Assembly: GCA_028282805.1 (NCBI GenBank)
Contig: JANQHD010000027.1
Span: forward strand, 62,001-126,000
Direction: 5' to 3'
Length of the DNA: 64,000 nt
Origin: Phycisphaeraceae bacterium
Lineage (GTDB): Bacteria > Planctomycetota > Phycisphaerae > Phycisphaerales > Zrk34
Positions 16,480-24,361 of the stretch are shown piece by piece (position 1 is the stretch's first letter; every line of letters begins with the position of its first letter). Below the pieces are notes generated by a model. The model was given only the letters and a program-made list of their open reading frames with translations, was not told the origin of the DNA and did not search any database. The translations under genes were made by a program, and so were the position numbers.

Positions 16480-18069
16480 TTACTTCGCGATCTTCAACAC
16501 CAAGCCCGGCGTCGAGATGTCGCCGGGGTCGTTCTTCGCGGTGCCGACTTCGTCGATCAGTTGACCCGGCAATGTGACGGTGTGGCCCCCGATCGTCACC
16601 TTGCCGGTGATGTCGATCGCGCGGTCGGCTTTCAGGTCCTGCGCCCACACGATCACGCCCGCCGGCACCGGCTTGTCGAGCGTCAGCGTCAGCGACTTGA
16701 AGTGGCCGAACACGCCGATGGGCTCGACGCCGTCGTCGACCTTCAGCGTCACGTCGGCGCGCGGGTGGTACCAGCTCTCGTCGGGCCGGGTGCGCCCCTC
16801 GGTGGCCACGCAGACCGCGCCGTTGGGGAACCTGCTCGCCATCACGTGCGGCTTGTCGCCCTCGGCCTTCACCACGGGCAGCTCGATGTTGCGCGACATC
16901 ACCGCCGGGGCGCTGGCGTGCACCATCTTGCCGATCGACGCGCGGAACCACGTGTCGCCCGGGCGGAAGACGATCTTGTTGACCAGGAACTCCTCGGAGT
17001 GGTGGTACGTGCCGTGGCCCGCAACCATGGGCGGGGCGATCCGCTGCCAGCGCACGAAGCGGTCCATCTCGTTGAGCCGGTTCTCCACGCGCCGGTTGCC
17101 GCGGATCTGGAAGTGCAGGTCTTCGCCCTTATACATGCGTGAGCCGTTCATCGGGTGGCGCTTGACGGCCACGACGCAACCCAGCGCCGCGGCGACCTGC
17201 GTGTCGTCCTGGATATTCAGATGCGCGATGTACTCGCCCTTGCCCGCCGTCTGCACGAGGATGTCGTGCACGCGCTGCATCGACACCGGCGTGACCAGCA
17301 GCGGTGCCGCGTCGTACGTGCGGAACACGTCCGATTGCCTGATCACGTCCAGCGCGAACCGCGCACGGTTCGTGCCCGGCTCGTACACCGACGGGTACTC
17401 CGGCAAACCGGGCTTATCCCACCGCGTGTTCAACGGCCCGGCGCCCGTCACGTACTCCAGCACCAACTGCGGGTAGATCTCCTGCTTGGCCTTGAAGGAC
17501 CAGTAGTCACGGGTGTCGCCGCCGTCGATCTTCCAGTACTCGATGCCGGCGTACTTGCTCCACTCGACGAACTTGCGTGCCTCCTCCTTGGTGGGCGTGC
17601 CGCGCACCCACAGGCCCAGGCCGCGCCAGCCGAGCGCCTTGATCTCGTCGTTCAGCCGCTTGATCCGCTCCTTGGGTTCGAGGTCGGCGTACGACGGGAA
17701 GTCGCCCTTCTCCATGACCAGCGAGAAGAACGTGTTGCGTTTGATGGATTTGTCCTGCCAGCCGTGGTCGATGAGGAAGTAGTAGTCGCCGCGCGTCTGC
17801 GGCAGCAGCACCCGCGCCCAGCCGTCGGGGCCGAGCAGGGTTTCCTCGTCCAGCTCCTCGCGCGCCGCGGGGTTGGTGTAGATCTTCTGCGCATCGGGTT
17901 CGACGACGGGTTCGCCGGCTTTTATTTTGTAGTTCTGCCAGTACCACGTGCACCAGTAGTTCGGCGCCGTGCACGCCTCATCGGGCACGAGGTTGGGCGC
18001 ATCGTTTGCGGCGCAGCCCACCGCCGAGAGCGCGAAGGCGATCGTGAACACCAGGCCGAGCTTGAACAT
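16480..18069 (-). CDS. glycoside-hydrolase-like lipoprotein (alpha-galactosidase clan)
   Basis: A 529-residue protein with a lipoprotein signal peptide (lipobox SAVGC, Cys19), so probably anchored in an envelope membrane. The catalytic-barrel-like part has IEYWKIDGGDTRDYW at about 176-190. The K-x-D there resembles the nucleophile strand of clan GH-D alpha-galactosidases. EALGWRGLGLWVRG-like sequence precedes it. The C-terminal 150 residues look like a beta-sandwich. ATG 18069 has GGAG 7 bases upstream and is better than the TTG at 18081. Exact family and substrate are uncertain. Confidence 0.65.
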   Translation of the reverse strand: MFKLGLVFTIAFALSAVGCAANDAPNLVPDEACTAPNYWCTWYWQNYKIKAGEPVVEPDAQKIYTNPAAREELDEETLLGPDGWARVLLPQTRGDYYFLIDHGWQDKSIKRNTFFSLVMEKGDFPSYADLEPKERIKRLNDEIKALGWRGLGLWVRGTPTKEEARKFVEWSKYAGIEYWKIDGGDTRDYWSFKAKQEIYPQLVLEYVTGAGPLNTRWDKPGLPEYPSVYEPGTNRARFALDVIRQSDVFRTYDAAPLLVTPVSMQRVHDILVQTAGKGEYIAHLNIQDDTQVAAALGCVVAVKRHPMNGSRMYKGEDLHFQIRGNRRVENRLNEMDRFVRWQRIAPPMVAGHGTYHHSEEFLVNKIVFRPGDTWFRASIGKMVHASAPAVMSRNIELPVVKAEGDKPHVMASRFPNGAVCVATEGRTRPDESWYHPRADVTLKVDDGVEPIGVFGHFKSLTLTLDKPVPAGVIVWAQDLKADRAIDITGKVTIGGHTVTLPGQLIDEVGTAKNDPGDISTPGLVLKIAK

Positions 18070-18238
18070 GTTTTTCTCCAATGCCTGCTAATGAAACCGC
18101 GTCGAACTTTGAAGCGGTAGTCGCGTTGCGGCCGTTGATTCGTAGCGTAAGACGAAGCCGGCAATATACCGCGCTCGCGGTTTTTGCTTGTTGTGTACGG
18201 CGCAAGAGACTTGCGGTTTTGATAGGGTGACGATCGAG

Positions 18239-18621
18239 ATGGTCGGGCCCAACACCAACGATGAAAACCGCACGATGCCGGGCTTGTCCGACGGCGAGCG
18301 CGGGCTGTTCTGTGAGGCGTGCGGCTGTTATATCCCGGTGTTTGCCGAACTATCGGATGAGCGGGCGGCCGAGGTGCGCAAGCTCTGGAAAGATGATCCC
18401 CTGGCGGCGGTCAGGGCGTTGCGAGAAGAGACCGGTGCGCTGTTGGTGATGCGAAGGCCTGGCTTGTTCACCTCGATGGCCCTCAGCCGAAACGGGCGCG
18501 CTGGGCCGGGCCGCCGTGCCCACACTGCGGCAAGCCGATCGCGACCGACAAGGCGAAACAGTGCTTCGCCTGCGGCGCCGATTGGCACGACCCCGATCGC
18601 GTGGCGCCGCCGAGGCGGTGA
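18239..18621 (+). pseudogene. frameshifted zinc-ribbon protein
   Basis: In one frame from ATG 18239 the product reads GLFCEACGCYIPVF, then AAVRALREETGALL. A second frame (offset by two) continues as VGDAKAWLVHLDGPQPK, CPHCGKPIATDKAKQCFACG and ADWHDPDRVAPPRR, then stop at 18619. Together they make a roughly 126-residue protein with two Cys pairs at each end and a central helix like the ribosomal L7/L12-type LREETGxxLxDAKAW motif. The shift falls at about 18438-18450. It is either a recent pseudogene or a base error in the assembly. Function unknown. Confidence 0.7.
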
Positions 18622-19029
18622 ACACGAAGAAGGGCGTGAGCTAGCCCCGAACCCGGCGCCTCACCGCGGACCGGCTGCGCTAGTCGCGTGTGTAAAGCCG
18701 TGCGATGCGGGTACGGAATTATTCTAATGTTCTTAAGAACATTAGAATAAGATCGGCCGGGTCGCTCAGCGTCGAGTGGGGCGGGTCGTGGTTTGGGGGT
18801 GTCATCGAACGCGGCGTGGGCTTGCCCGGCCTCGCCTTCGACGGCACGATGCTCCCCTCCATTCGCCCTTGGTTTTACCGGGGGGGCTTCCGGGTAGAAT
18901 GCCCAATCATCACTGGGCGACGGACTGAAACCCCGGCAAGCGTTCACCGTCATGCCGGGCAAGGTTTCGATCTCGTCGGGCATCAGATACGTATGGTCTA
19001 GTACCAGGTCAATACCAGAGGGTACCGCG
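18622..19029. other. intergenic region containing a 32-bp palindrome
   Basis: No supported gene in these 408 bases. Open frames exist on both strands, but none shows a recognisable domain. Apart from the palindrome at 18719-18750 I see nothing I can assign. Confidence 0.5.
18719..18750. promoter_or_regulatory. perfect 32-bp AT-rich palindrome
   Basis: The sequence TTATTCTAATGTTCTT and its exact reverse complement meet at 18734/18735 with no spacer. It is very AT-rich for this genome. A perfect spacer-free palindrome of this size suggests a dimeric DNA-binding site; it would also form a hairpin in RNA. The neighbouring plus-strand gene starts 280 bases downstream. Confidence 0.6.
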
Positions 19030-19935
19030 ATGGCATTCGGATCGTGGTTCAAGCGAAAAAACCCCGATGAGGCAACGAAGGCAGCGCAGGAGGCGGAGCA
19101 GTTTTACGCGGTCCTTTGCGACAAGGTGCGCTTGGATCGAGAACACTACGCCGCGATGGGGCAGGAAACGTTTGGCGAACTGATCAGGGAATCCAGGGCG
19201 CTATACGGCCAGGGCTTGGCAGCCGATCAGGCCGGCGAGTATGAAGTCGCCAAGCAACTCTATCGTGCCGCGTACGAGATCAGCCCGTTCAACATCGAGG
19301 CGTTGGACAACCATGGGATCTTGCTGATCGAAGAATGGCGGTTCAAGGAAGCAATCCCCTTGTTCGAGCGTTCGATCGTTGCCGATCCATCGAGCCCGGT
19401 CGCCATCCGGTGCCTGATCCGTTGTTACCAGGCAGCCGATGAGCACAAACTAGCGTGGGGTGCGACCCAACTGCATGTCGCGCAATATCCGGGCGAATCG
19501 CCGTTCATCGATCTGAGCGCGTTTAAGCGATCGCGAAACCCACTTCAACAAAAATCACCCGAGCAGAAGTTTCAGCCCGGGGCGGTCTGGACATACAAGA
19601 CCCGGCCGGGGGAGAAAGATTCGCGCATCTGGGTGCGATTCGTGGAGCGGTTTGGTGACAACGAAACCGCCGTCCATGTCTCGATCACGAACGTCCGCAT
19701 CACCGGCCGATCCGAGCCGATGTTCGTATCGCACATGCCGTTCCAGGAGCGGGCCTTGAGCGAGTGCGTGATCGAGATCGCCGATGAGAAGCAGACCTGG
19801 ACCGGAGAGCACGACCACTTCGGCGAAGGTTTCTACATGTGGTTTGACGCGTTCGAGCAAGGACAAGCGGGGCTTTTCACGATCCCGGTGCACGAGGCAT
19901 TGGAGGCCATCGACCAGCCGCAGGGTTCGACGTGA
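19030..19935 (+). CDS. TPR-repeat protein of unknown function
   Basis: A 301-residue cytoplasmic protein. After a basic N-terminus (FGSWFKRKN) and a helical segment, TPR-like repeats lie at about 58-135 (QAGEYEVAKQLYRAAYEISP, EEWRFKEAIPLFERSIVADP). The C-terminal 140 residues begin at QPGAVWTYKTRPGEKDSRIW and look like a beta-rich domain that I do not recognise. ATG 19030 follows a weak AGAGGG. Codon use looks less GC-biased than in the housekeeping genes around it, which may point to acquisition by transfer. Confidence 0.7.
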   Translation: MAFGSWFKRKNPDEATKAAQEAEQFYAVLCDKVRLDREHYAAMGQETFGELIRESRALYGQGLAADQAGEYEVAKQLYRAAYEISPFNIEALDNHGILLIEEWRFKEAIPLFERSIVADPSSPVAIRCLIRCYQAADEHKLAWGATQLHVAQYPGESPFIDLSAFKRSRNPLQQKSPEQKFQPGAVWTYKTRPGEKDSRIWVRFVERFGDNETAVHVSITNVRITGRSEPMFVSHMPFQERALSECVIEIADEKQTWTGEHDHFGEGFYMWFDAFEQGQAGLFTIPVHEALEAIDQPQGST

Positions 19936-20379
19936 CCCGCGATTGCTGAATCGGTCGCGCGATGGAGCGCGGTGGTTGTTTGACCTGTGCCCTGCGATCT
20001 CCGCGAGGCGTCGAAGTGTCGCCGCGGCGCGGCGAGAGCGGGCCGAAGGCCCGTCGCTAAATAGTCGCGCCGTATTGTTTGACTCCAGACTTCGGGCCCC
20101 GGGCTCCAGGTTTCAACCGCGCGTAATAGCGGACGCTCCGTTTTCTGCGCGCCGCAGCGCCGTGCGCACAGGGGCGCGGGCGGCGGTTGTGGGGTGTGAG
20201 TGGGGGTGGTTTTGACGCGGCGCGCGCACGGCGACATTTGTGTGCGCGGCGGCGTGCGCGCTGGCGGGTCGTGTTGCGCAACGGGGCGTCGCGGTGGGGT
20301 GGGTGGCGTTGATTGCGTGCTTTAAACGAGGGGGCGGCGTGGGTGCGTTCGGTTGAACGAACGGTTTGTGCGCGGGCGG
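19936..20379. other. intergenic region, no gene recognised
   Basis: These 444 bases between convergent genes are very GC-rich and carry several open frames by chance, none with a recognisable motif. The only structure I can name is the small hairpin with TCGCTAAA tail at 20039-20061. Confidence 0.5.
20039..20061 (+). repeat. hairpin plus TCGCTAAA intergenic motif, copy 1
   Basis: CGGGCC-GAA-GGCCCG is followed immediately by TCGCTAAA. The same layout occurs at 45357-45379, and a variant at about 24321-24346. Confidence 0.6.
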
Positions 20380-21537
20380 TCAGCCGGTGAAGAACTCGCT
20401 GAGCTTTTCGTCGCCCATCTTCTTCTCGAGCGCGTGGATCGTGGCGTCGAGCCCGGCGGGTTTCAGCGGGGCGGGGCACTCGTTTTGGATCTTCTTGTAG
20501 AACGCCATCGCTTCCTCGAACCGGCCGTCGAGCTCGAGCTGCTGGGCCTGGTCGAACAGCTGCTGCCACACCTCGCGTTCGCTGGGCTCGGGCTTGGTGT
20601 CGTTGACGACGGTCTGCGGAGTTGTGTTGGGCTCGCCGGTTTCGGTGCGGTCGGTCGGGGTGTCGGCGGGGTCGACGGCGGGGGCGGGCGTCGGGTCGGT
20701 CTGTGTACCGGTCGTGGTTTTGTTTTCGGGCAACACCTGTTGCAGCACGACGACCACGAGCGCCACGAACATCAGCGCCACCAGCGCCACGAGCACCCAG
20801 GTCAGGTGGTCGCCTTGCCGGATTTTGGGGGGCGTCGGCTGCGCGGCGGTGGCGAGCGTGTCGGGCTTGTCGTCGGCCTGCGTGGTCATCCACGCCAGTG
20901 CTTCTCGGCTGGCGTTGACCTCGGCCGAGGCGCGCAGGGCGGGCTCGCTGTTGCGCAGGGGCGCGAGGATCGACGAGCCGTCGGGCTCGTCGCGTGGGGG
21001 CGCGGGGGTTGGTGCGGCGTCGGCCTGTTTCATCGACAGCGGCCGATCGGCCCGCGGCTGGGTGATGGGTTGGCCGGTCTCGTCGAGCTCGGTGACGAAC
21101 GAGCCGGAGTCGTTGAGCCTCGAGGGGGCGAGGCCGAGGTTGTCACGGACTTTTGGTGCGAAGAAGACCTCGCCGCACTGCGGGCAGTTGTTGGCGCCGT
21201 GTTCGACGTGTGCGCCGCAGGCGTGGCAGTAGCCCAGCAGGTGCGCCACGCCGGGCACGTTGCGGGCGACGGACCAGAACTGCCGGGTGGTGGGTCCGCG
21301 GAGGATGGTGGTGGGGGTGATCTTGCCGCGTTGGACCTGTTTGAGCAGGACCTCGTAGGTGCAGCCGGGGCGGTAGGGGTTGTGGCTGTCGCGGATGTAC
21401 CAGGGGCCCATGTGCTGTTGCGTGGCCTTGAGCGACAGCTCGTCGAAGTGCCCGCCGCAGGCGCCGCAGCGGTCGGCGGGGGCGGTCTGGGTGTTGCCGC
21501 AGTAGGGGCAGAGGATCAGTTTGGGCTTACTGGGCAA
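20380..21537 (-). CDS. zinc-ribbon and GYF-domain membrane protein
   Basis: A 385-residue protein. A zinc ribbon starts it (LCPYCGNTQTAPADRCGACG, 9-28). A GYF-like domain follows at about 44-98 (GPWYIRDSHNPYRPG, ITPTTILRGPTTRQFW). A second zinc ribbon lies at about 103-123 (CHACGAHVEHGANNCPQCG). Then come a long low-complexity linker, one membrane helix at about 245-268 and a C-terminal helical segment resembling a TPR (FEEAMAFYKKIQNE). The cytoplasmic binding domains facing a membrane anchor suggest an adaptor role. Proteins of this layout are common in planctomycetes; function unknown. Confidence 0.75.
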   Translation of the reverse strand: MPSKPKLILCPYCGNTQTAPADRCGACGGHFDELSLKATQQHMGPWYIRDSHNPYRPGCTYEVLLKQVQRGKITPTTILRGPTTRQFWSVARNVPGVAHLLGYCHACGAHVEHGANNCPQCGEVFFAPKVRDNLGLAPSRLNDSGSFVTELDETGQPITQPRADRPLSMKQADAAPTPAPPRDEPDGSSILAPLRNSEPALRASAEVNASREALAWMTTQADDKPDTLATAAQPTPPKIRQGDHLTWVLVALVALMFVALVVVVLQQVLPENKTTTGTQTDPTPAPAVDPADTPTDRTETGEPNTTPQTVVNDTKPEPSEREVWQQLFDQAQQLELDGRFEEAMAFYKKIQNECPAPLKPAGLDATIHALEKKMGDEKLSEFFTG

Positions 21538-21650
21538 CGTCGGCCTCCTCGGGCGGCCCGGAGCGTGGGGGGCTGGCGTTCAAGTTTAGCCAAGCCCGGC
21601 TCGCGCCGCCAAGACAATGACGTGCGCTGCGGCGTGTGACTTTCGCCCGC

Positions 21651-22391
21651 TCACCCGCCGGTCACTTTGAGCAGCAGGGCGGCCAGGGCCTTGGGCCGGG
21701 TGCGCTGTGGGTTGTGGCCGGATTCGAGCGTGTACGTCGGCCAGCCGCGCGCCTCGGCGCGCTCGGCGTAGCGCACGCGGTGGTTGGGCTCGGCGTCGGG
21801 CATCTGGAACAGCACGTACACGCCCGGGATCGACTCGGCCTCGGGGTTGCCCAAGCGGATCGGCTCGGTCAGCGTCGCCAGCGGGTGGGCCACGTCCTTC
21901 GTGCCCGACCACGTCGGCGGGATGCGCCAGCCGTCACCGCGCTCGCGGGCCAGTTCGGCGCCGTGCCTGTGCCAGGCGGGGTTGCGGTCGGCCACGGCTT
22001 CGCCTTCGAGCGGCAGCGACGCGTCGAGGTACACCAGCAACGCAATGCGCCCCGGCACACGGTGCGCCGCGCCGGTGATGACGTTGCCGCCGTAGCTGTG
22101 GCCGACGAGCACGACGTTGTGCAGGTCGTCGAACCGCAGCGCGTGGGTCACGTCGGTGATGTGCGTGGTCAGGTTGACTTGTGGCGTGGCCAGGTGCGCG
22201 CGTTCGCCCAGGCCCGTCAGGCACACCCGCCGCGCCCGGTGGCCCGCGGCCTCGACGAGGCGTTCGACCTCGAGCCAGTCGTGCGCCCCGCCGTAGGCGC
22301 CGTGCACGAAGACGTAGGTTTTAGGTGGCGTCGTGGCCTGGCAGCCGGTGAGCAGGGCTGCGCCGATCAGCAGGGAGAGTGGGCGTTTCAT
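21651..22391 (-). CDS. alpha/beta hydrolase lipoprotein
   Basis: A 246-residue alpha/beta-hydrolase with a lipoprotein signal (LLTGC, Cys near 16). The oxyanion loop VFVHGAYGGAHDW lies at about 27-39 and the nucleophile elbow VVLVGHSYGGNVI at about 92-104, with a late ESGHNPQRTRP supplying the catalytic His. It resembles the salicylate-esterase-like alpha/beta hydrolases. ATG 22391 gives a complete signal peptide, and the longer frame upstream is antisense to the aminotransferase. The substrate is unknown. Confidence 0.85.
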   Translation of the reverse strand: MKRPLSLLIGAALLTGCQATTPPKTYVFVHGAYGGAHDWLEVERLVEAAGHRARRVCLTGLGERAHLATPQVNLTTHITDVTHALRFDDLHNVVLVGHSYGGNVITGAAHRVPGRIALLVYLDASLPLEGEAVADRNPAWHRHGAELARERGDGWRIPPTWSGTKDVAHPLATLTEPIRLGNPEAESIPGVYVLFQMPDAEPNHRVRYAERAEARGWPTYTLESGHNPQRTRPKALAALLLKVTGG

Positions 22392-22496
22392 GCGGTTCCT
22401 TATTCGCATCAGCGGCCGGACGTGTGACCCGATTATACCGCGGGGCCCCGCCGTTTTGTGACCGTTCGGCCAGCGCGTACAATCGGACGTGAGCGA

Positions 22497-23744
22497 ATGA
22501 CCGCACCGGAAGCCGCAATGGATATCGAGATCTCCAACCGCATGCACCGCCTGCCGCCCTACATGCTCGGCAGGCTCAAGCAGATGACCTACGAGAAGCG
22601 CAAGGCGGGCTGCGATGTCATCGACCTGAACATGGGCAACCCCAACGACCCCACGCCCCCCGCGATCGTCGACAAGCTCCAGGAGGCCTCGGCCGACCTG
22701 CGCAACCAGCGGTACAGCGCCTCCAAGGGCGTCTACAACCTCCGCCGTGAGGTCGCACGCAAGTACAAACGGCGGTGGGACGTCGACCTCGACCCCGAAC
22801 GCGAGGTCATCGCCACCATCGGCTCGAAGGAAGGTTTCAGCCACCTCATGCTCGCCCTGCTGAGCCCCGGTGACACGGCGGTGGTCACGAACCCCGCGTT
22901 CCAGATCCACACCTACGCCGTGGTGCTGGCGGGGGGCAACGTGATCCACGTGCCGCTGGGCAATGATGACGCGTTCCTCGAGTCGATCGAGAACGTGCTC
23001 GACCACATCACGCCCAAGCCGAAGGTGATGATCCTCAACTACCCCAACAACCCGACGACGCTGTGCGTGGACCTGGCGTTCTGGGAGAAGGTGGTCGCCA
23101 TCGCCAAGAAGCACCACGTGATGGTGATCAGCGATTTCGCCTACGGCGAGACGTGCTTCGACGGGTACCAGGCGCCGAGCTTCATGCAGGCCGAGGGGGC
23201 GAAGGACGTGGGCGTCGAGTTCACGACCATGAGCAAGGCCTACAACATGGCCGGGTGGCGCATCGGCTACTGCGTGGGCAACGCCGAGATGATCGGCTCG
23301 CTGTCGACGATCAAGGGCTACTATGACTACGGCATCTTCCAGGCGATCCAGATCGCGTCGATCATCGCCATGCGTGAGCACGACGAGGAGGTCGTCAAGC
23401 AGGCGGCGATCTACGAGAAGCGCCGCAACGTGATGGTCGATTGCTGCCGCAAGCTCGGCTGGGCGGTCGACCCGCCCAAGGCGACGATGTTCACCTGGGC
23501 GCGCGTGACCGACGAGCACCTCGCACCGTACGGCGGGTCGACGGTGGACTTCTGCCTGGACATGGTCGAGCGGGCCGAGGTGGCCATGTGCCCCGGCGGC
23601 GCGTTCGGCGACAAGGGCGAGGGTTATGTTCGCATCGCCATGGTCGAAAACGAACAGCGCATCCGCCAGGCGTTTAGGCAACTCGACCGTGTGCTGAACA
23701 AGGGCTACACCCATGCGACCGACAAGGCGGGCGCTTCGGCGTAG
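22497..23744 (+). CDS. alaC: PLP-dependent aminotransferase (AlaC-like)
   Basis: A 415-residue class I/II aminotransferase. The order of motifs matches glutamate-pyruvate aminotransferase AlaC and LL-diaminopimelate aminotransferase relatives: RLPPYMLGRLKQM, VIDLNMGNPNDPTPP, RYSASKGVYNLRREVA, ATIGSKEGFSHLMLALL, LNYPNNPTTLC. The PLP lysine sits in TMSKAYNMAGWRIGY (about residue 246). Reaction: transfer of an amino group between alanine or a similar amino acid and 2-oxoglutarate. ATG 22497 was chosen; ATG 22518 is also in frame. It is transcribed divergently from the hydrolase. Confidence 0.88.
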   Translation: MTAPEAAMDIEISNRMHRLPPYMLGRLKQMTYEKRKAGCDVIDLNMGNPNDPTPPAIVDKLQEASADLRNQRYSASKGVYNLRREVARKYKRRWDVDLDPEREVIATIGSKEGFSHLMLALLSPGDTAVVTNPAFQIHTYAVVLAGGNVIHVPLGNDDAFLESIENVLDHITPKPKVMILNYPNNPTTLCVDLAFWEKVVAIAKKHHVMVISDFAYGETCFDGYQAPSFMQAEGAKDVGVEFTTMSKAYNMAGWRIGYCVGNAEMIGSLSTIKGYYDYGIFQAIQIASIIAMREHDEEVVKQAAIYEKRRNVMVDCCRKLGWAVDPPKATMFTWARVTDEHLAPYGGSTVDFCLDMVERAEVAMCPGGAFGDKGEGYVRIAMVENEQRIRQAFRQLDRVLNKGYTHATDKAGASA

Positions 23745-23760
23745 CCGAGGCGAAATCCAA

Positions 23761-23830
23761 ATGGCAAAATCCAAAGCTCAAAAATGCGAGCGTTCCTGTT
23801 TTTTGGATTTTGCCCTTTGCCCTTTGCCAT
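23761..23830. repeat. inverted tandem-heptamer element
   Basis: The left arm ATGGCAAAATCCAAA (23761-23775) equals the reverse complement of the right arm (23802-23830) except that the right arm has two extra copies of the heptamer AAGGGCA. It lies between the aminotransferase stop and the dodecin start. This is the only period-7 member of the repeat architecture seen at five other places in the window. Confidence 0.75.
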
Positions 23831-23883
23831 TACACTAACATCGTTCGATTCACAATCGCCGTTCGACGCAGAAGGAACACCCT

Positions 23884-24096
23884 ATGTCCGACCACGTCTA
23901 TAAAAAACTCGAGATCGTCGGCTCGTCGCCCAAGAGCATCGAGGCCGCGATCGAGAACGCCATCGCCCGAGCCGCCAAGACCGTGCACAACCTGCGCTGG
24001 TTCGAGGTCGTCGAGACCCGCGGCCACCTCGAAGACGGCAAGGTGAGCCACTACCAGGTGACGTTGAAGATCGGGTTCACGCTGGAAGACGATTGA
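23884..24096 (+). CDS. dodecin family protein
   Basis: A 70-residue protein matching dodecin along its length: [40 protein letters not shown], and [10 protein letters not shown]. Dodecins form hollow dodecamers that bind flavins (or coenzyme A in some bacteria) and buffer free flavin. The conserved Trp that stacks on flavin is present in LRWFEV. The gene stands alone with a repeat element upstream and hairpins downstream. Confidence 0.92.
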   Translation: MSDHVYKKLEIVGSSPKSIEAAIENAIARAAKTVHNLRWFEVVETRGHLEDGKVSHYQVTLKIGFTLEDD

Positions 24097-24121
24097 GCGA
24101 TCTCGCGCGATGCTACAGCGA

Positions 24122-24184
24122 GCCGGTTCGTGTCGAACCGGCCCGTGGGATCGTACACCGGATGCCGCGAATGGCATTCGCGGC
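24122..24184. repeat. two tandem hairpins between convergent genes
   Basis: GCCGGTTCG-TGT-CGAACCGGC (24122-24142) and GCCGCGAAT-GGC-ATTCGCGGC (24164-24184) are both perfect 9-bp stems with 3-base loops. They lie 25 bases after the dodecin stop. The second is followed by TTTATGG, a weak T-rich tail, so together they may terminate the dodecin transcript. Confidence 0.65.
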
Positions 24185-24320
24185 TTTATGGTTGTGAATC
24201 ATGGTCAGGGATTGAAAAACCGCCGGCGTGGTGCGCCGAAACGGGAAACGTCGGACTGACCGGCTTGCCGCTTAGACCTTGATTCCGGATTCCACCTTCC
24301 GGATTCCGGATTGCAAACGA

Positions 24321-24346
24321 GCGCTCCCCTGCGGGGCGCGGCTAAA
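24321..24346 (+). repeat. hairpin plus GGCTAAA intergenic motif, variant copy
   Basis: CCCC-TGC-GGGG within 24326-24336 is followed by CGCGGCTAAA. This is similar to the TCGCTAAA hairpins at 20039 and 45357, with a different spacer between stem and tail. Confidence 0.4.
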
Positions 24347-24361
24347 CGTGAACGCCGAGCT

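Noticed and set aside
18719..18750. LexA operator
   Set aside because: The order is GTTC-TTAA-GAAC, the reverse of the GAAC-N4-GTTC type box, and no SOS gene follows.
18483..19052. 190-codon minus-strand frame and 98-codon plus-strand frame over the palindrome
   Set aside because: Both translate the palindrome to the same peptide and lack any recognisable domain or ribosome site.
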